Source: Flavobacteriaceae bacterium (lineage in GTDB: Bacteria > Bacteroidota > Bacteroidia > Flavobacteriales > Flavobacteriaceae). From it: a stretch of DNA of 64,000 bases. Made by a program: the position numbers and the translations under genes. The DNA is taken from assembly GCA_002746415.1 (NCBI GenBank), contig NVXD01000001.1, positions 186,001-250,000 on the forward strand. Direction: 5' to 3'. Shown piece by piece: positions 45,918 through 55,352 of the stretch; position 1 is the first letter of the stretch, and each line of letters begins with the position of its first letter. The notes beneath the pieces are model-generated. The model was not told the DNA's origin and did not search any database. It saw only the letters and a list, made by a program, of their open reading frames with translations.

Positions 45918-46015
45918 AATGAAATGTATTATCCTTATTTGATTTATTAAAATAATATATTATTGTTAAATTCGAAGTAAAGAGAAGCTTAAAGTATCAC
46001 AGAATTATAACATTT

Positions 46016-46050
46016 TTTGCACAAAAACTTTATGTAAGTTCCTACCTTTA
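46016..46050 (+). promoter_or_regulatory. probable promoter of the FAD oxidoreductase operon
   Basis: TTTG at 46016-46019, a 23-base gap, and TACCTTTA at 46043-46050 approximate TTTG-n-TAnnTTTG (last G replaced by A). It lies 22 bases before the ATG of the first gene. Confidence 0.45.
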
Positions 46051-46071
46051 AAATCGACAACTAAATTACTT

Positions 46072-47412
46072 ATGGAAAAAATTGTAATTATAGGAAATGG
46101 AATTTCTGGCATTACTGCAGCAAGGCATATCAGAAAATTATCTAACAAAAGTATTACCATAATTTCTGCAGAAACCGATTATTTCTTCTCCCGTACAGCA
46201 ATAATGTATGTCTACATGGGACACATGAAGTTTGAACACACCCAACCTTACGAAAATTGGTTTTGGAAAAAGAACAGAATAGATTTGGTTAAAGGGTATG
46301 TTTCCAACATACATCACAAAGAAAAAAAAGTACTATTAGATAACAATAAAGAAATTGCATACGATAAGCTCATTATCGCAACTGGTTCTAAGCCCAACAA
46401 ATTTGGATGGCCAGGCCAAGATTTAGATGGTGTACAAGGATTATACTCCAAACAAGATTTAGATGCATTAGAGAAGCACGCTCCTAACAAAGACATTTGT
46501 AAAAGAGCGGTAATTGTTGGTGGAGGACTCATTGGTATTGAAATGGCCGAAATGCTAAGAAGTAGAAATATTCCTGTTACCTTTCTCGTACGTGAAGATA
46601 GTTTTTGGAACGGGGTGCTTCCAAATGGTGAATCTCAAATGCTCAATGAGCATATTAGAGAACATCATATTGATTTAAAATTAAAAACAAATCTTGCAGA
46701 AATACGCTCTGATGAAAATGGAAGGGCCAAAGCCGTTGTTACTGATTCAGGTGAAACTATAGCTTGCGATGTAGTGGGGCTTACGGCGGGAGTGTCGCCT
46801 AATATAAATTTCTTAAAAGAATCTGGGATTGAACTTGGAAGAGGAGTTAAAGTAAATAGGTACTTGGAAACCAACATCAAAGATATTTATGCAATAGGCG
46901 ATTGTGCGGAACAGCATGAATCTATTGGGAATAGAAGACCTATAGAAGCCGTTTGGTATACGGGCCGAATGATGGGTGAAACTATCGCACAGACCGTATG
47001 TGGAAACAAAATAGAATACAAACCAGGACATTGGTTCAATTCTGCAAAATTTTTGGATATTGAATACCAAACCTATGGCTGGGTCTTTAGTGAAAGAGGA
47101 ATGAAAGAATATGAAGGGCATTTTCATTGGAGACATTCCAGTGAAAAACTATGCATTACCGTTGCTTATCATAAAGAAACCAAACAATTTTTGGGCATCA
47201 ACACTTTTGGCATAAGAATGAGGCATCAACTATTTGATAAATGGCTAACGGAAGAAAAAAACATAGACCAGGTCATGGAATCTTTAAAAGATGCCAATTT
47301 TGACCCAGAGTTCTATGCACAATACGAACAAGAAATCCTATCCAAATACAATAGTGATTTTAGCAAAACTATTAAACCAAAAAAGAAAAGCTTAAAGCAC
47401 ATTTTTGCTTGA
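46072..47412 (+). CDS. FAD-dependent pyridine-nucleotide-type oxidoreductase
   Basis: A 446-residue two-dinucleotide-fold flavoenzyme. IIGNGISGITA (residues 6-16) binds FAD, VIVGGGLIGIEMAEML binds NAD(P)H, and DIYAIGDCAE holds the second FAD contact. There is no CxxxxC disulfide pair of the lipoamide dehydrogenase type, so it is closer to the NADH-oxidase/ferredoxin-reductase group. It lies 18 bases before the membrane Fe-S protein gene, and the two are likely one electron-transfer system. The natural acceptor is unknown. Confidence 0.85.
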   Translation: MEKIVIIGNGISGITAARHIRKLSNKSITIISAETDYFFSRTAIMYVYMGHMKFEHTQPYENWFWKKNRIDLVKGYVSNIHHKEKKVLLDNNKEIAYDKLIIATGSKPNKFGWPGQDLDGVQGLYSKQDLDALEKHAPNKDICKRAVIVGGGLIGIEMAEMLRSRNIPVTFLVREDSFWNGVLPNGESQMLNEHIREHHIDLKLKTNLAEIRSDENGRAKAVVTDSGETIACDVVGLTAGVSPNINFLKESGIELGRGVKVNRYLETNIKDIYAIGDCAEQHESIGNRRPIEAVWYTGRMMGETIAQTVCGNKIEYKPGHWFNSAKFLDIEYQTYGWVFSERGMKEYEGHFHWRHSSEKLCITVAYHKETKQFLGINTFGIRMRHQLFDKWLTEEKNIDQVMESLKDANFDPEFYAQYEQEILSKYNSDFSKTIKPKKKSLKHIFA

Positions 47413-47430
47413 ATTTGACACTTTAAATAT

Positions 47431-49023
47431 ATGAGCACATACGATAGAAGCATGGCCTTAACAGGGCAACCGCCGGTTAGTTTAAGTAAAAATCAAAAAT
47501 TGGCAACTTTATTGGGATTGGGTGGACTCGCAATTTTCCTTTTGGCGGCATTCAACCTTAGTTTCCCAAACAAAGGGCTGTGGTTGACACTTTCGCTCGC
47601 CAGTATTTCTATTGGGACACTTTGGTTTGCTTGGGATGCCTATTCAAACAAAAAACCTGGAATTAAAAATGATGGTGTTTGGTTTAAATCTCTTGTCAAC
47701 AGAGGGTTTTGGGGGTGGATATTGGGTATTGTTCTCACATCCTTCTATATTATATTATATTTTTACCCACAATACCTAGGGTTGGTAAGCGGTGGCGAAA
47801 ACAAAGGAGTTATTGGCCTTTTTGACCCATTGAGCAGAATATTAAGTGGTAACCCTGCAAGCCAATGGTTTGTTTATGGTGTTTTATATACCGTTGCTAT
47901 TCTTGCATTCGGAATTAAATTTCTTTGGAAATACAGGCATAACCGTTATGAAAAAATAAGAACATTGAGCGTCATGTTTTTTCAAACTTCGTTTGCATTT
48001 TTAATTCCAGAATTCATGGCTAGATTAAATGGGGACAAACTTAATCTTCCCTATTACGATTTAAAAAATATGTGGCCGCTTAATTATTATAATTTTGAAC
48101 GATATCGTGTCAATGCTTTAATTGATGGTGGAAATATAGGTATGGCCATGCTACTTTTTGGAGTGGTCTCCATTTTTGTTATCTCGCCTATTCTTACTTA
48201 TAAATACGGGAAAAGATGGTATTGCTCGTGGGTTTGTGGTTGTGGTGGATTAGCGGAAACTATAGGCGACCCATTTAGGCAATTGAGCAACAAAAGTGTA
48301 AAAGCATGGAAATTTGAACGCTGGATTGTTCATTCAGTAGTCGTTTTTGTAACCCTAACAACTACTGCTGTAATCTATTCCTATTTAGGAAATGACACCA
48401 GTAAATATTGGTTGACCAAAACCACTTTTTTAATCGGTGTAGCGGCAATCTTAACCTTGGTTTTTTCATGGGTGATGCTCTTTAAGCGTAAACAACTTCA
48501 GAAAGATGCACAATATGGAGCTATCGGATTTTTTATAGTTGTTGTGGGTTTAATTGGTCTTCATTTTTTTAGTGGAGATGGTGATATTTTCTTTATTAAA
48601 GCTGGTACGCTACGTAAAAACTACTCATTTTTAATTGGCAGTGTGTTTTCAGGAGTTATTGGCACTGGCTTCTACCCTATTTTGGGTAATAGAGTATGGT
48701 GTAGGTTTGGATGTCCAATGGCAGCAATATTAGGGTTTCAACAGAAGTTATTTTCTAAATTCAGGATAACAACTAATGGAGGGCAATGCATTTCATGTGG
48801 CAATTGTTCTACCTATTGCGAAATGGGTATAGATGTACGCGCTTATGCACAAAAAGGTGAGAATATTGTTCGTTCCAGTTGTGTTGGCTGTGGCATTTGC
48901 GCTGCTGTTTGTCCCCGTGGTGTTTTAAAATTGGAAAATGGACCCTTAGAAGGACGCATAAATCCTACAGAAGTCCTTTTAGGAAATGATGTTGACCTTA
49001 TGGAGATATTGAACAAAAAATAA
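47431..49023 (+). CDS. polytopic membrane 4Fe-4S protein (NapH/CcoG-like)
   Basis: A 530-residue membrane protein with about eight helices. Cys265, Cys269 and Cys271 (WYCSWVCGC) and Cys424/Cys428 (CRFGCP) are NapH-type motifs. A ferredoxin domain has CxxCxxCxxxC at 453-463 and again at 484-494. This is the layout of membrane quinol-oxidising or electron-relay proteins. It probably passes electrons between the upstream FAD enzyme and a membrane reaction. It is followed seven bases later by the MORN protein gene. Confidence 0.85.
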   Translation: MSTYDRSMALTGQPPVSLSKNQKLATLLGLGGLAIFLLAAFNLSFPNKGLWLTLSLASISIGTLWFAWDAYSNKKPGIKNDGVWFKSLVNRGFWGWILGIVLTSFYIILYFYPQYLGLVSGGENKGVIGLFDPLSRILSGNPASQWFVYGVLYTVAILAFGIKFLWKYRHNRYEKIRTLSVMFFQTSFAFLIPEFMARLNGDKLNLPYYDLKNMWPLNYYNFERYRVNALIDGGNIGMAMLLFGVVSIFVISPILTYKYGKRWYCSWVCGCGGLAETIGDPFRQLSNKSVKAWKFERWIVHSVVVFVTLTTTAVIYSYLGNDTSKYWLTKTTFLIGVAAILTLVFSWVMLFKRKQLQKDAQYGAIGFFIVVVGLIGLHFFSGDGDIFFIKAGTLRKNYSFLIGSVFSGVIGTGFYPILGNRVWCRFGCPMAAILGFQQKLFSKFRITTNGGQCISCGNCSTYCEMGIDVRAYAQKGENIVRSSCVGCGICAAVCPRGVLKLENGPLEGRINPTEVLLGNDVDLMEILNKK

Positions 49024-49030
49024 TACTACT

Positions 49031-49516
49031 ATGTTTGCAAAATATTTTAGCGCCACATTTCTACTTTTAGCCTTGTTTTTTTTTCCGTCCGATAAAGTTC
49101 AATATCTTAAAGAATATTATGACAATGGCGTCTTGAAAGCTGAAGGTTGGTCCCAAAAAGAATCTAAAACAGGGTATTGGAAATTTTATTTTAGAAATGG
49201 AAAAAAATCAGAAGAAGGGCATTTTGACCATAACCAAAGAAAAGACTATTGGTTCTATTACCACAGCAATGGGAACCTAATGAAGGAAGGGCATTTTGTT
49301 AACGGTAAAAAAGCAAATTGGTGGAGCTTTTATAATAGAAAAGGTATCATCATACATAAATGCCAATTAAACATGGGCATAAAAAATGGCTATTGTCTCA
49401 AATATGATAATGAAGATATTTCCTCCGCTGAAAAATATAAAAATGGCAAAAAAATAAAGGAATGGTTCTCTTTTTCCAGTTTTAAGAAAGAAAATAATAT
49501 GTCTGATTTAAAATAA
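49031..49516 (+). CDS. MORN/YwqK-type repeat protein, exported
   Basis: A 161-residue protein with a signal segment (residues 3-19), then several copies of a roughly 22-residue repeat of the MORN_2/YwqK type: YYDNGVLKAEG, FYFRNGKKSEEG, YYHSNGNLMKEG and so on. Such repeats mediate protein or polysaccharide contact. The stop overlaps the ATG of the GT2 gene (TAATG), so it is made with the glycosyltransferases. Calling it an antitoxin would not be justified by context. Confidence 0.8.
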   Translation: MFAKYFSATFLLLALFFFPSDKVQYLKEYYDNGVLKAEGWSQKESKTGYWKFYFRNGKKSEEGHFDHNQRKDYWFYYHSNGNLMKEGHFVNGKKANWWSFYNRKGIIIHKCQLNMGIKNGYCLKYDNEDISSAEKYKNGKKIKEWFSFSSFKKENNMSDLK

Positions 49517-50205
49517 TGAAGTTGATAAATGTAATTATTCCGGCCTATAATGAGGCAGATTCAATCGCCAAAGTCATTGCAGAAATCCCAAATTCCGTTT
49601 CCGAAATTATCGTAATAAATAATGCATCAACAGATAATACAGTGGAAAAAGCACTGCAAGCAGGAGCCACTGTTCTTACAGAAAACAACAAAGGTTATGG
49701 CTTTGCATGTTTATGTGGAATGAATTATATTGCAAAACAATCCAAGAAGCCAGATATTGTCGTATATATCGACGGAGACTATTCTGATTACCCAGAAGAA
49801 CTAACAAAACTTGTAAAGCCAATTATAGAAGATAATATAGATTTTGTAATTGGAGCTCGAGTGAAGGAATTAAGAGAACAAGGTTCCATGACACCACAAC
49901 AAATTTTCGGGAATTGGTTGGCTACATTTTTAATGAAATTGCTTTTTAGAGCAACGTTTACAGACCTTGGCCCGTTTAGAGCTATAAAATATAATAGGTT
50001 GTTGGAGTTGCAAATGGAAGACAAAACCTATGGCTGGACCGTAGAAATGCAATTGAAAGCATTAAAAAGGAAACTAACATATACCGAAGTGCCAGTACGT
50101 TACAAAAAGAGAATAGGAATATCTAAAGTATCAGGTACTGTAAAAGGTAGTATCTTTGCAGGAATAAAGATTCTTGGTTGGATTTTTAAATATAGTTTTA
50201 AATAA
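49516..50205 (+). CDS. DPM/DPG-synthase-like GT2 glycosyltransferase
   Basis: A 229-residue GT2 enzyme with NVIIPAYNEADSIAKV, the DxD-type motif VYIDGDYSDYPEE and the C-terminal block KRIGISKVSGTVKGSIFAG, as in polyprenyl-phosphate mannose/glucose synthases. It lacks the transmembrane tail. It would make a lipid-linked sugar donor for the GT-C transferase further on. It starts at the stop of the MORN gene and ends two bases before the CESA-like gene. Confidence 0.85.
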   Translation: MKLINVIIPAYNEADSIAKVIAEIPNSVSEIIVINNASTDNTVEKALQAGATVLTENNKGYGFACLCGMNYIAKQSKKPDIVVYIDGDYSDYPEELTKLVKPIIEDNIDFVIGARVKELREQGSMTPQQIFGNWLATFLMKLLFRATFTDLGPFRAIKYNRLLELQMEDKTYGWTVEMQLKALKRKLTYTEVPVRYKKRIGISKVSGTVKGSIFAGIKILGWIFKYSFK

Positions 50206-50207
50206 AT

Positions 50208-51692
50208 ATGGGATTAATAATTACGTATATCATTATCGCCGCATATAGTATCTCGCTGTTATTGATATTCTTTTACAGTCTTGCGCAATTGAATTTGTTG
50301 ATTAATTATCTTGGCTATAAAAGAAGTAATAAAGTTGCTCCTAAATTCAACCTTCTAGACCCAAAAGAAATTCCTTTCGTAACTATTCAACTTCCTATCT
50401 ATAATGAGGAATATGTGATGGAGCGCTTGTTGGAGAACATCGCTAAAATGGAATATCCAAAAAGCAAGTTAGAAATTCAAGTTTTGGATGATTCAACGGA
50501 TGACACTGTTATAGATACAGCCAAAAGAATTATAGCATTACAAAAGACAGGTTTAGATATTCAACATATCCGCAGGTCAAATAGACAAGGATATAAAGCC
50601 GGTGCTCTTAAAGAAGGATTAGAAATCGCCAAAGGAGAATTCATTGCCATTTTTGATGCAGATTTTTTACCTGACAGTGATTGGTTGAAGAAAACTGTGA
50701 TTTATTTTAAAGATAAAGAAATTGGTGTGGTACAAACACGCTGGGGGCATATCAATAGAGATTATTCAACATTGACAAAAGTACAAGCTTTTGCTTTGGA
50801 TGCCCACTTTACTTTAGAACAAGTAGGACGAAATTCCAAAGGTCACTTTATCAATTTTAACGGTACTGCTGGCATTTGGCGTAAGGAATGCATCTTAGAT
50901 GCTGGAAACTGGGAAGGTGATACTTTGACCGAAGATTTAGATCTTAGTTACCGTGCCCAATTGAAGGATTGGAAATTTAAATATTTGGAAGACGTAGAAA
51001 CTCCTGCTGAACTTCCTGTGGTTATTAGTGCTGCACGTTCCCAACAATTTCGTTGGAATAAAGGCGGGGCTGAAAACTTTAGAAAGACAGTTTGGAATGT
51101 TCTCACTGCCAAAAACATCTCCTTTAAAACAAAATTTCATGGCGTAATGCATCTATTGAACAGTTCAATGTTCTTATGTGTATTTATTGTTGCTGTTTTA
51201 AGCATTCCCATGTTATATATAAAAAACATTTATGAACACTTGGGAGTGGTTTTTGAAATGACCAGCTTTTTTATTTTAAGTACTATCATCCTATTTGTTT
51301 GTTATTGGTTTACCTATAAAAGTATTCAGGGAAGTGGATTTGATAGTTTTATAAACTACATCAAGTTGTTTTTTACATTCTTTTCTATTGCATTAGGGTT
51401 TTCCTTACACAATTCCATAGCAGTTATAGAGGGTCATATGGGCAAACGAAGTGAATTTGTCAGAACACCTAAGTTTAATATAAACAATATTGCAGACAGC
51501 TGGAAAGGCAATAAATACTTGGCAAAAAAACTTTCTCCAAATATGATTTTGGAAGCGGCTTTAATGATATATTTCCTATTTGGAATGTACAGCGCTATAC
51601 CATTGAATGATTTTGGATTATTCCCCTTTCATTTTATGTTGTTCCTAGGTTTTGGTTTTGTATTCTTTAAATCGCTTGGCGCTAAGGCTTAA
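50208..51692 (+). CDS. CESA/CslA-like processive beta-glycan synthase (GT2)
   Basis: A 494-residue membrane glycosyltransferase. The processive GT2 motifs are in order: DDSTDDT, FDADFLPD, TLTEDLDLS and QQFRWNKGG (D, DxD, TED, QxxRW). One helix precedes and about five follow the catalytic domain, and there is no PilZ domain. Bacterial proteins of this size resemble plant CslA/CslC, which make mannan or glucan backbones. It probably polymerises a beta-linked chain and pushes it through the inner membrane. The neighbouring GH113-like enzyme would fit a mannose-containing product. Confidence 0.85.
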   Translation: MGLIITYIIIAAYSISLLLIFFYSLAQLNLLINYLGYKRSNKVAPKFNLLDPKEIPFVTIQLPIYNEEYVMERLLENIAKMEYPKSKLEIQVLDDSTDDTVIDTAKRIIALQKTGLDIQHIRRSNRQGYKAGALKEGLEIAKGEFIAIFDADFLPDSDWLKKTVIYFKDKEIGVVQTRWGHINRDYSTLTKVQAFALDAHFTLEQVGRNSKGHFINFNGTAGIWRKECILDAGNWEGDTLTEDLDLSYRAQLKDWKFKYLEDVETPAELPVVISAARSQQFRWNKGGAENFRKTVWNVLTAKNISFKTKFHGVMHLLNSSMFLCVFIVAVLSIPMLYIKNIYEHLGVVFEMTSFFILSTIILFVCYWFTYKSIQGSGFDSFINYIKLFFTFFSIALGFSLHNSIAVIEGHMGKRSEFVRTPKFNINNIADSWKGNKYLAKKLSPNMILEAALMIYFLFGMYSAIPLNDFGLFPFHFMLFLGFGFVFFKSLGAKA

Positions 51693-51830
51693 TTTATAGT
51701 TCTAATCTTCTAAGATAAAGGTCATTTATATTTCAAAAGCTGCAGCAAAGTTATAATAGTCCAAAGAAATGATGAAGTTAGCAACAACAGCATTTCAATG
51801 AAGGTTCGCTTTTATTATTTACCTCCTTTT

Positions 51831-52916
51831 TTAATCACTTTGGACAAAACTAATGTCTTTAATTTCTAAAAATAAGTTCTTCACTGCAATTTCTAGAATT
51901 TTCCCTGCATCATCAAAGCTGCTATTCGTGAGAATAGAAATACCAATATTGTCTTCGGGATAAATTACCAGCCAGTTTTGCATACCGTAAATACCGCCAT
52001 GATGCCTATAGATTTTGGTTTCGGATTCCTCAACAAGATTCCAATAATAACCAATTGAGAAACCATAGGGTGTGTTAGCCAATTTTCGGTGGGATTCTTT
52101 GACAGCTTTATTGGTGCTATCGAGGTGTAGCTTGATATATTTTAGCATATCTGATGTGGTTGAGTGCAATCCTATGGTTCCTCCCCATAAATTCCTTTTA
52201 AAATTAGGCATGCGCTCACTTTTTTCATTGTAGCCCTTAACTAATCTAGAGCGTTCTTCTTTATTCAAATCAAATTTGGTGTTGTCCATTTGTTGGGCAG
52301 CAAAATAAAATTTAAAACAAAATCTTCATAGGCCACATTATAAACTTGCTCTAAAATATATGCCATTAGCTCTGGTGCAGTATTGGAATAGTTATAATCC
52401 GTTCCTGGTGGGGACTTAATTTTAATCTCTTTTAAACCTTCAAAAAAATTAGATTTTGTATCGCCTTTTATTGGGAAATTTGGGAAACCACTTTTATGAG
52501 TCAAAAGATGTTTTATTCTAATGGGTTCCCCTTTGTACTCAAGGTTCGGATAAGGCTCCCTCAAATGCTTTCTAATATCATCCTCTAGCATAATTACTCC
52601 ATCCAATACAGCTTGTGCCACAAGAGTTCCTAAAAACGTTTTAGACACTGATGCAATCTCATAAATAGTACTATCAGTAGGCGTGTTTGCTTTCCCTATA
52701 GTTAATTCCCCAAAATGACTTGAAATAGACTTTCCATTTTTGTAGACGGCAATGGATACGGAATGAAATCTTATCCTTCAGAAGATTAAGGGCATGATTT
52801 TCTATAACTTGTCTCGGTGAGTTAGCTATTTTTACTTTAACGTTCTTACAGCTAAAAGACATAAAAGACAATATTCCGATGGAAATCAAAATATAATTTC
52901 TTCTAAATAATTTCAT
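51831..52916 (-). pseudogene. serine hydrolase (beta-lactamase family) with two frameshifts
   Basis: Three fragments on the minus strand join into one protein: a lipoprotein N-terminus (FMSFSCKN) to about 52765, then a frame with IASVSKTFL (SxxK), HKSGFPNF and YNYSNTAPEL (YSN) to about 52283, then a third frame with HHGGIYGMQNW (HxG) to 51831. All three catalytic motifs survive, but a +1 shift near 52761-52768 and a -1 shift at the short A run near 52285-52291 break the frame. This is a recent pseudogene or an assembly error; no single intact frame exists. Confidence 0.75.
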
Positions 52917-52935
52917 TTGTTTGTGTTTAGTTTAT

Positions 52936-52960
52936 GTTTTGTTTTGTTTTGTTTTGTTTT
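52936..52960. repeat. five tandem GTTTT (AAAAC) pentamers
   Basis: GTTTT repeated exactly five times, between the start of the broken serine hydrolase (52916) and the stop of the NTF2-like gene. The last unit overlaps the latter's stop codon (TAA). Such tracts can gain or lose units by slippage. Confidence 0.9.
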
Positions 52961-53411
52961 AAGGTGTCGAATTCCAAATATCCAAATACATTTTCCAGTG
53001 ACCCCCTTCTTTTCTCCATACCACCACATATTTGCCTTTCCATGTTCGTTCCTTTCCGTTAGCTGTTTTTGTGATTCCTTCATAGTACCCATAATCATAG
53101 GCTTCCTTGCCCATAATTTTTATCTCTTCTGGCATTAATTTGTGATGCACTGTACGTACTCCATCAGGTAATCTCCAATAATTCAATATGGAATCTTTTC
53201 CTTCTATTATTCGACTATTTTGCGGGAAAATTTTAGCATCATTTGTATAAGATTCACCTATCATATCGTAATTGGCTGATACTACATAGGTGGAAAATTT
53301 TCTAGAATTTTCTAGAATTATATCAATCTCTTTTTCTTCTCCAATGTAGTTTTGTGAAAAGCCCGTAGTACAAAAAAAAAGTAGTACAATATCAATTATT
53401 TTCAATCTCAT
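52959..53411 (-). CDS. exported SnoaL/DUF4440-like (NTF2-fold) protein
   Basis: A 150-residue protein with a signal peptide (ending near TGFSQN) and the NTF2-like cone fold pattern, ending in KGKYVVVWRKEGGHWKMYLDIWN, the usual closing strands of DUF4440 proteins. These often bind small ligands or act as simple isomerases/hydrolases; none is assigned here. It is 24 bases downstream of a second NTF2-like gene and upstream of the broken serine hydrolase. Its stop overlaps the pentamer repeat. Confidence 0.75.
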   Translation of the reverse strand: MRLKIIDIVLLFFCTTGFSQNYIGEEKEIDIILENSRKFSTYVVSANYDMIGESYTNDAKIFPQNSRIIEGKDSILNYWRLPDGVRTVHHKLMPEEIKIMGKEAYDYGYYEGITKTANGKERTWKGKYVVVWRKEGGHWKMYLDIWNSTP

Positions 53412-53435
53412 TTTGAAGTATCTTGATTTAGTTAC

Positions 53436-53855
53436 CTATTTAATTTGTTGTCTATAAAATGTTTTATTGACAATTTTCCATTCTCCCTCTATTTTTAATA
53501 ATTGCATATAATCAATAAAATTAAAGCTAGCATACTCAATCTTCAATTTTGCCATGGCTGCATTACCAGTAATGTCTATAGAAATAACACTTGTATTTCT
53601 ATTTTGCTTGGGTCCCGACGTAATACCATTCTTAAAAAAAACCAGAGCATTCATTTCTTTATAACCATCATTTGAAATAAACTTCATTGTAGCATTTTCA
53701 TGGAACGCCTTTTTAAGCGTTTCAAAATCGTTATTGGTACCCCCATCCAAGTAATAAAACAACGTTTTTTCTATTTGCCAGTATTCAGAACTTTGGGCAC
53801 ACAATTCATTGCCCCCAACAACCCATAACATTGTGACTAGGTAAATTGTTTTCAT
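53436..53855 (-). CDS. exported NTF2-fold protein (lumazine-binding-like)
   Basis: A 139-residue protein with a signal peptide (ending near LCAQSS), then an NTF2-like domain resembling the Lumazine_bd_2 group: TLFYYLDGGTNNDFETLKKAF at the start and LLKIEGEWKIVNKTF at the end. Its ligand is unknown. It forms a small minus-strand cluster with the next NTF2-like gene and the serine hydrolase pseudogene, apparently separate in role from the glycan genes around it. Confidence 0.75.
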   Translation of the reverse strand: MKTIYLVTMLWVVGGNELCAQSSEYWQIEKTLFYYLDGGTNNDFETLKKAFHENATMKFISNDGYKEMNALVFFKNGITSGPKQNRNTSVISIDITGNAAMAKLKIEYASFNFIDYMQLLKIEGEWKIVNKTFYRQQIK

Positions 53856-53970
53856 AAGCTATTCATTCAAATATGATTTATGACCACAATAGTAGTCTGT
53901 ATCTCATAGAATAAGGTGCACAAAAAAGAAAAAGGAATACGGATTTATAAATTCGGAAAAAGTAATCTTC

Positions 53971-55014
53971 CTAGAGCATTTGTTTTTTATATGCTGCAGG
54001 AGTCATGCCCTTTACTTTTTTAAAGGCGGCATAAAAAGTTGAGTTTGACTTGAACCCACATTCCTTTCCAATAGCCTCTAGGGTAAAATGTTCTTTAGAA
54101 GTTAACATACTTTCTACAGCTTCCACACGGTATTCATTTAAAAAAAATGCAAACCCTTTCTCTCTATTATCATTTAAAAATTGTGATAGCCTATGGGGTA
54201 GTACATCCAGCTCTTTAGCAACATCCGAAAGTTTTAGATTGGGATTTGTATAGCGTTTTTTTTCTTTCATAAGAGCATCCAATGCTAACGCAATAGTCTT
54301 AGCTTCAATCATATCAATCTTTCTATCGGCATATTTTACTTGCTTTTCAAAAAACAATGAGTTCCTATTTTTTTTAAAAAACCATAAAAGAAGGAGAAGA
54401 TAAAACACAAATGAGAAAGACAAAGCCCCTACAATATAGGATGTATATGCACTAGTAAAATAGGCAGTCCAAATAATAACAATTCCAATATATACACTCA
54501 AATGCAAAATTTCAAAAGCATTCAATTTTTCGTTTTTAGAGTTCCATTTTTGAAAGCTTGTCTTTAAGTGTAACCCTGAAATTATGACATATACCAACCA
54601 TTGTAAGTATATGACTTTAATAAGATATGGAGACCAAATATGCTGATTTTCACTGTAAGGAATAATAACCCAAGCTATGGCAAACAATAAAATGAAAGGC
54701 ACAGTGTGGTAAAACCCTTCTTTTTTACTGTTATTTTTTGCAGTTGTTTCTGATTTGATATAGAGATAAAGGAATGGTCCAATTAACAAACATGCAGACA
54801 GTCCCACTTGAATAAACAATTCAGATAAATCCGGATTAAAAAAAAAGAACACCGATTTAATAATGCGTAAACTAAGCACAAGTAGTAAGGCTCCTAAAAA
54901 ATAGTTAGAAGGATGTTTCCGTTTTGTAAAAAAAGCGAAATACAAACTCAGAACAAAACCATTAATAGCGCCAAGAGCACTAAACAAAAATAAAACTTGA
55001 GCATTAAAATCCAT
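53971..55014 (-). CDS. AraC-family regulator with N-terminal membrane domain
   Basis: Of 347 residues from the ATG at 55014; the open frame continues to a GTG at 55080, but the ATG start puts Met directly before the first helix. About seven hydrophobic segments (residues 8-210) are followed by an AraC/HTH_18 DNA-binding domain with LSDVAKELDVLPHRLSQFL and GFKSNSTFYAAFKKV, ending in MTPAAYKKQM. Membrane-bound AraC proteins of this kind sense envelope or external signals. Its likely target is the divergent or nearby small cluster. Confidence 0.85.
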   Translation of the reverse strand: MDFNAQVLFLFSALGAINGFVLSLYFAFFTKRKHPSNYFLGALLLVLSLRIIKSVFFFFNPDLSELFIQVGLSACLLIGPFLYLYIKSETTAKNNSKKEGFYHTVPFILLFAIAWVIIPYSENQHIWSPYLIKVIYLQWLVYVIISGLHLKTSFQKWNSKNEKLNAFEILHLSVYIGIVIIWTAYFTSAYTSYIVGALSFSFVFYLLLLLWFFKKNRNSLFFEKQVKYADRKIDMIEAKTIALALDALMKEKKRYTNPNLKLSDVAKELDVLPHRLSQFLNDNREKGFAFFLNEYRVEAVESMLTSKEHFTLEAIGKECGFKSNSTFYAAFKKVKGMTPAAYKKQML

Positions 55015-55352
55015 AATTCTAGGTATTAAGCCAAAGATATAGATGTTCGTAAAAAGAAGTTGGCAAATCTTATCTGACACCCTACAATGAATGCTTAATT
55101 CAAAAGTCTTACCAAATAGTAGTTACCAACACCCATCTTGCTATTTTGAATATTTAGTCACCCCACCCTTGAAAAATTAAGCATCCTACATACCTTAAAT
55201 TACTTTAAAGCTTCCTTTTTTGAATTGGATAAAAGCATAAAAAACAACGCTTTGCATAATTTCACGGATGCCTATTTATTAAAATTCTCATATCTCTTTT
55301 TATATCTCAGCATTCTTCTTAAATTCCATTTCAAATTCATATTGAATCTACT
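55015..55352. other. 338-base stretch without a supported gene
   Basis: The region between the AraC gene and the GT-C gene contains the upstream part of the AraC frame (GTG start possible at 55080) and AT-rich sequence with many stops. I see no convincing promoter, tRNA or hairpin with a T tract in it. It presumably holds the promoters of both genes. Confidence 0.5.

Noticed and set aside
49031-49516. Toxin-antitoxin immunity role for the YwqK-type protein
   Set aside because: It has a signal peptide and is coupled to glycosyltransferase genes; no toxin gene is near.
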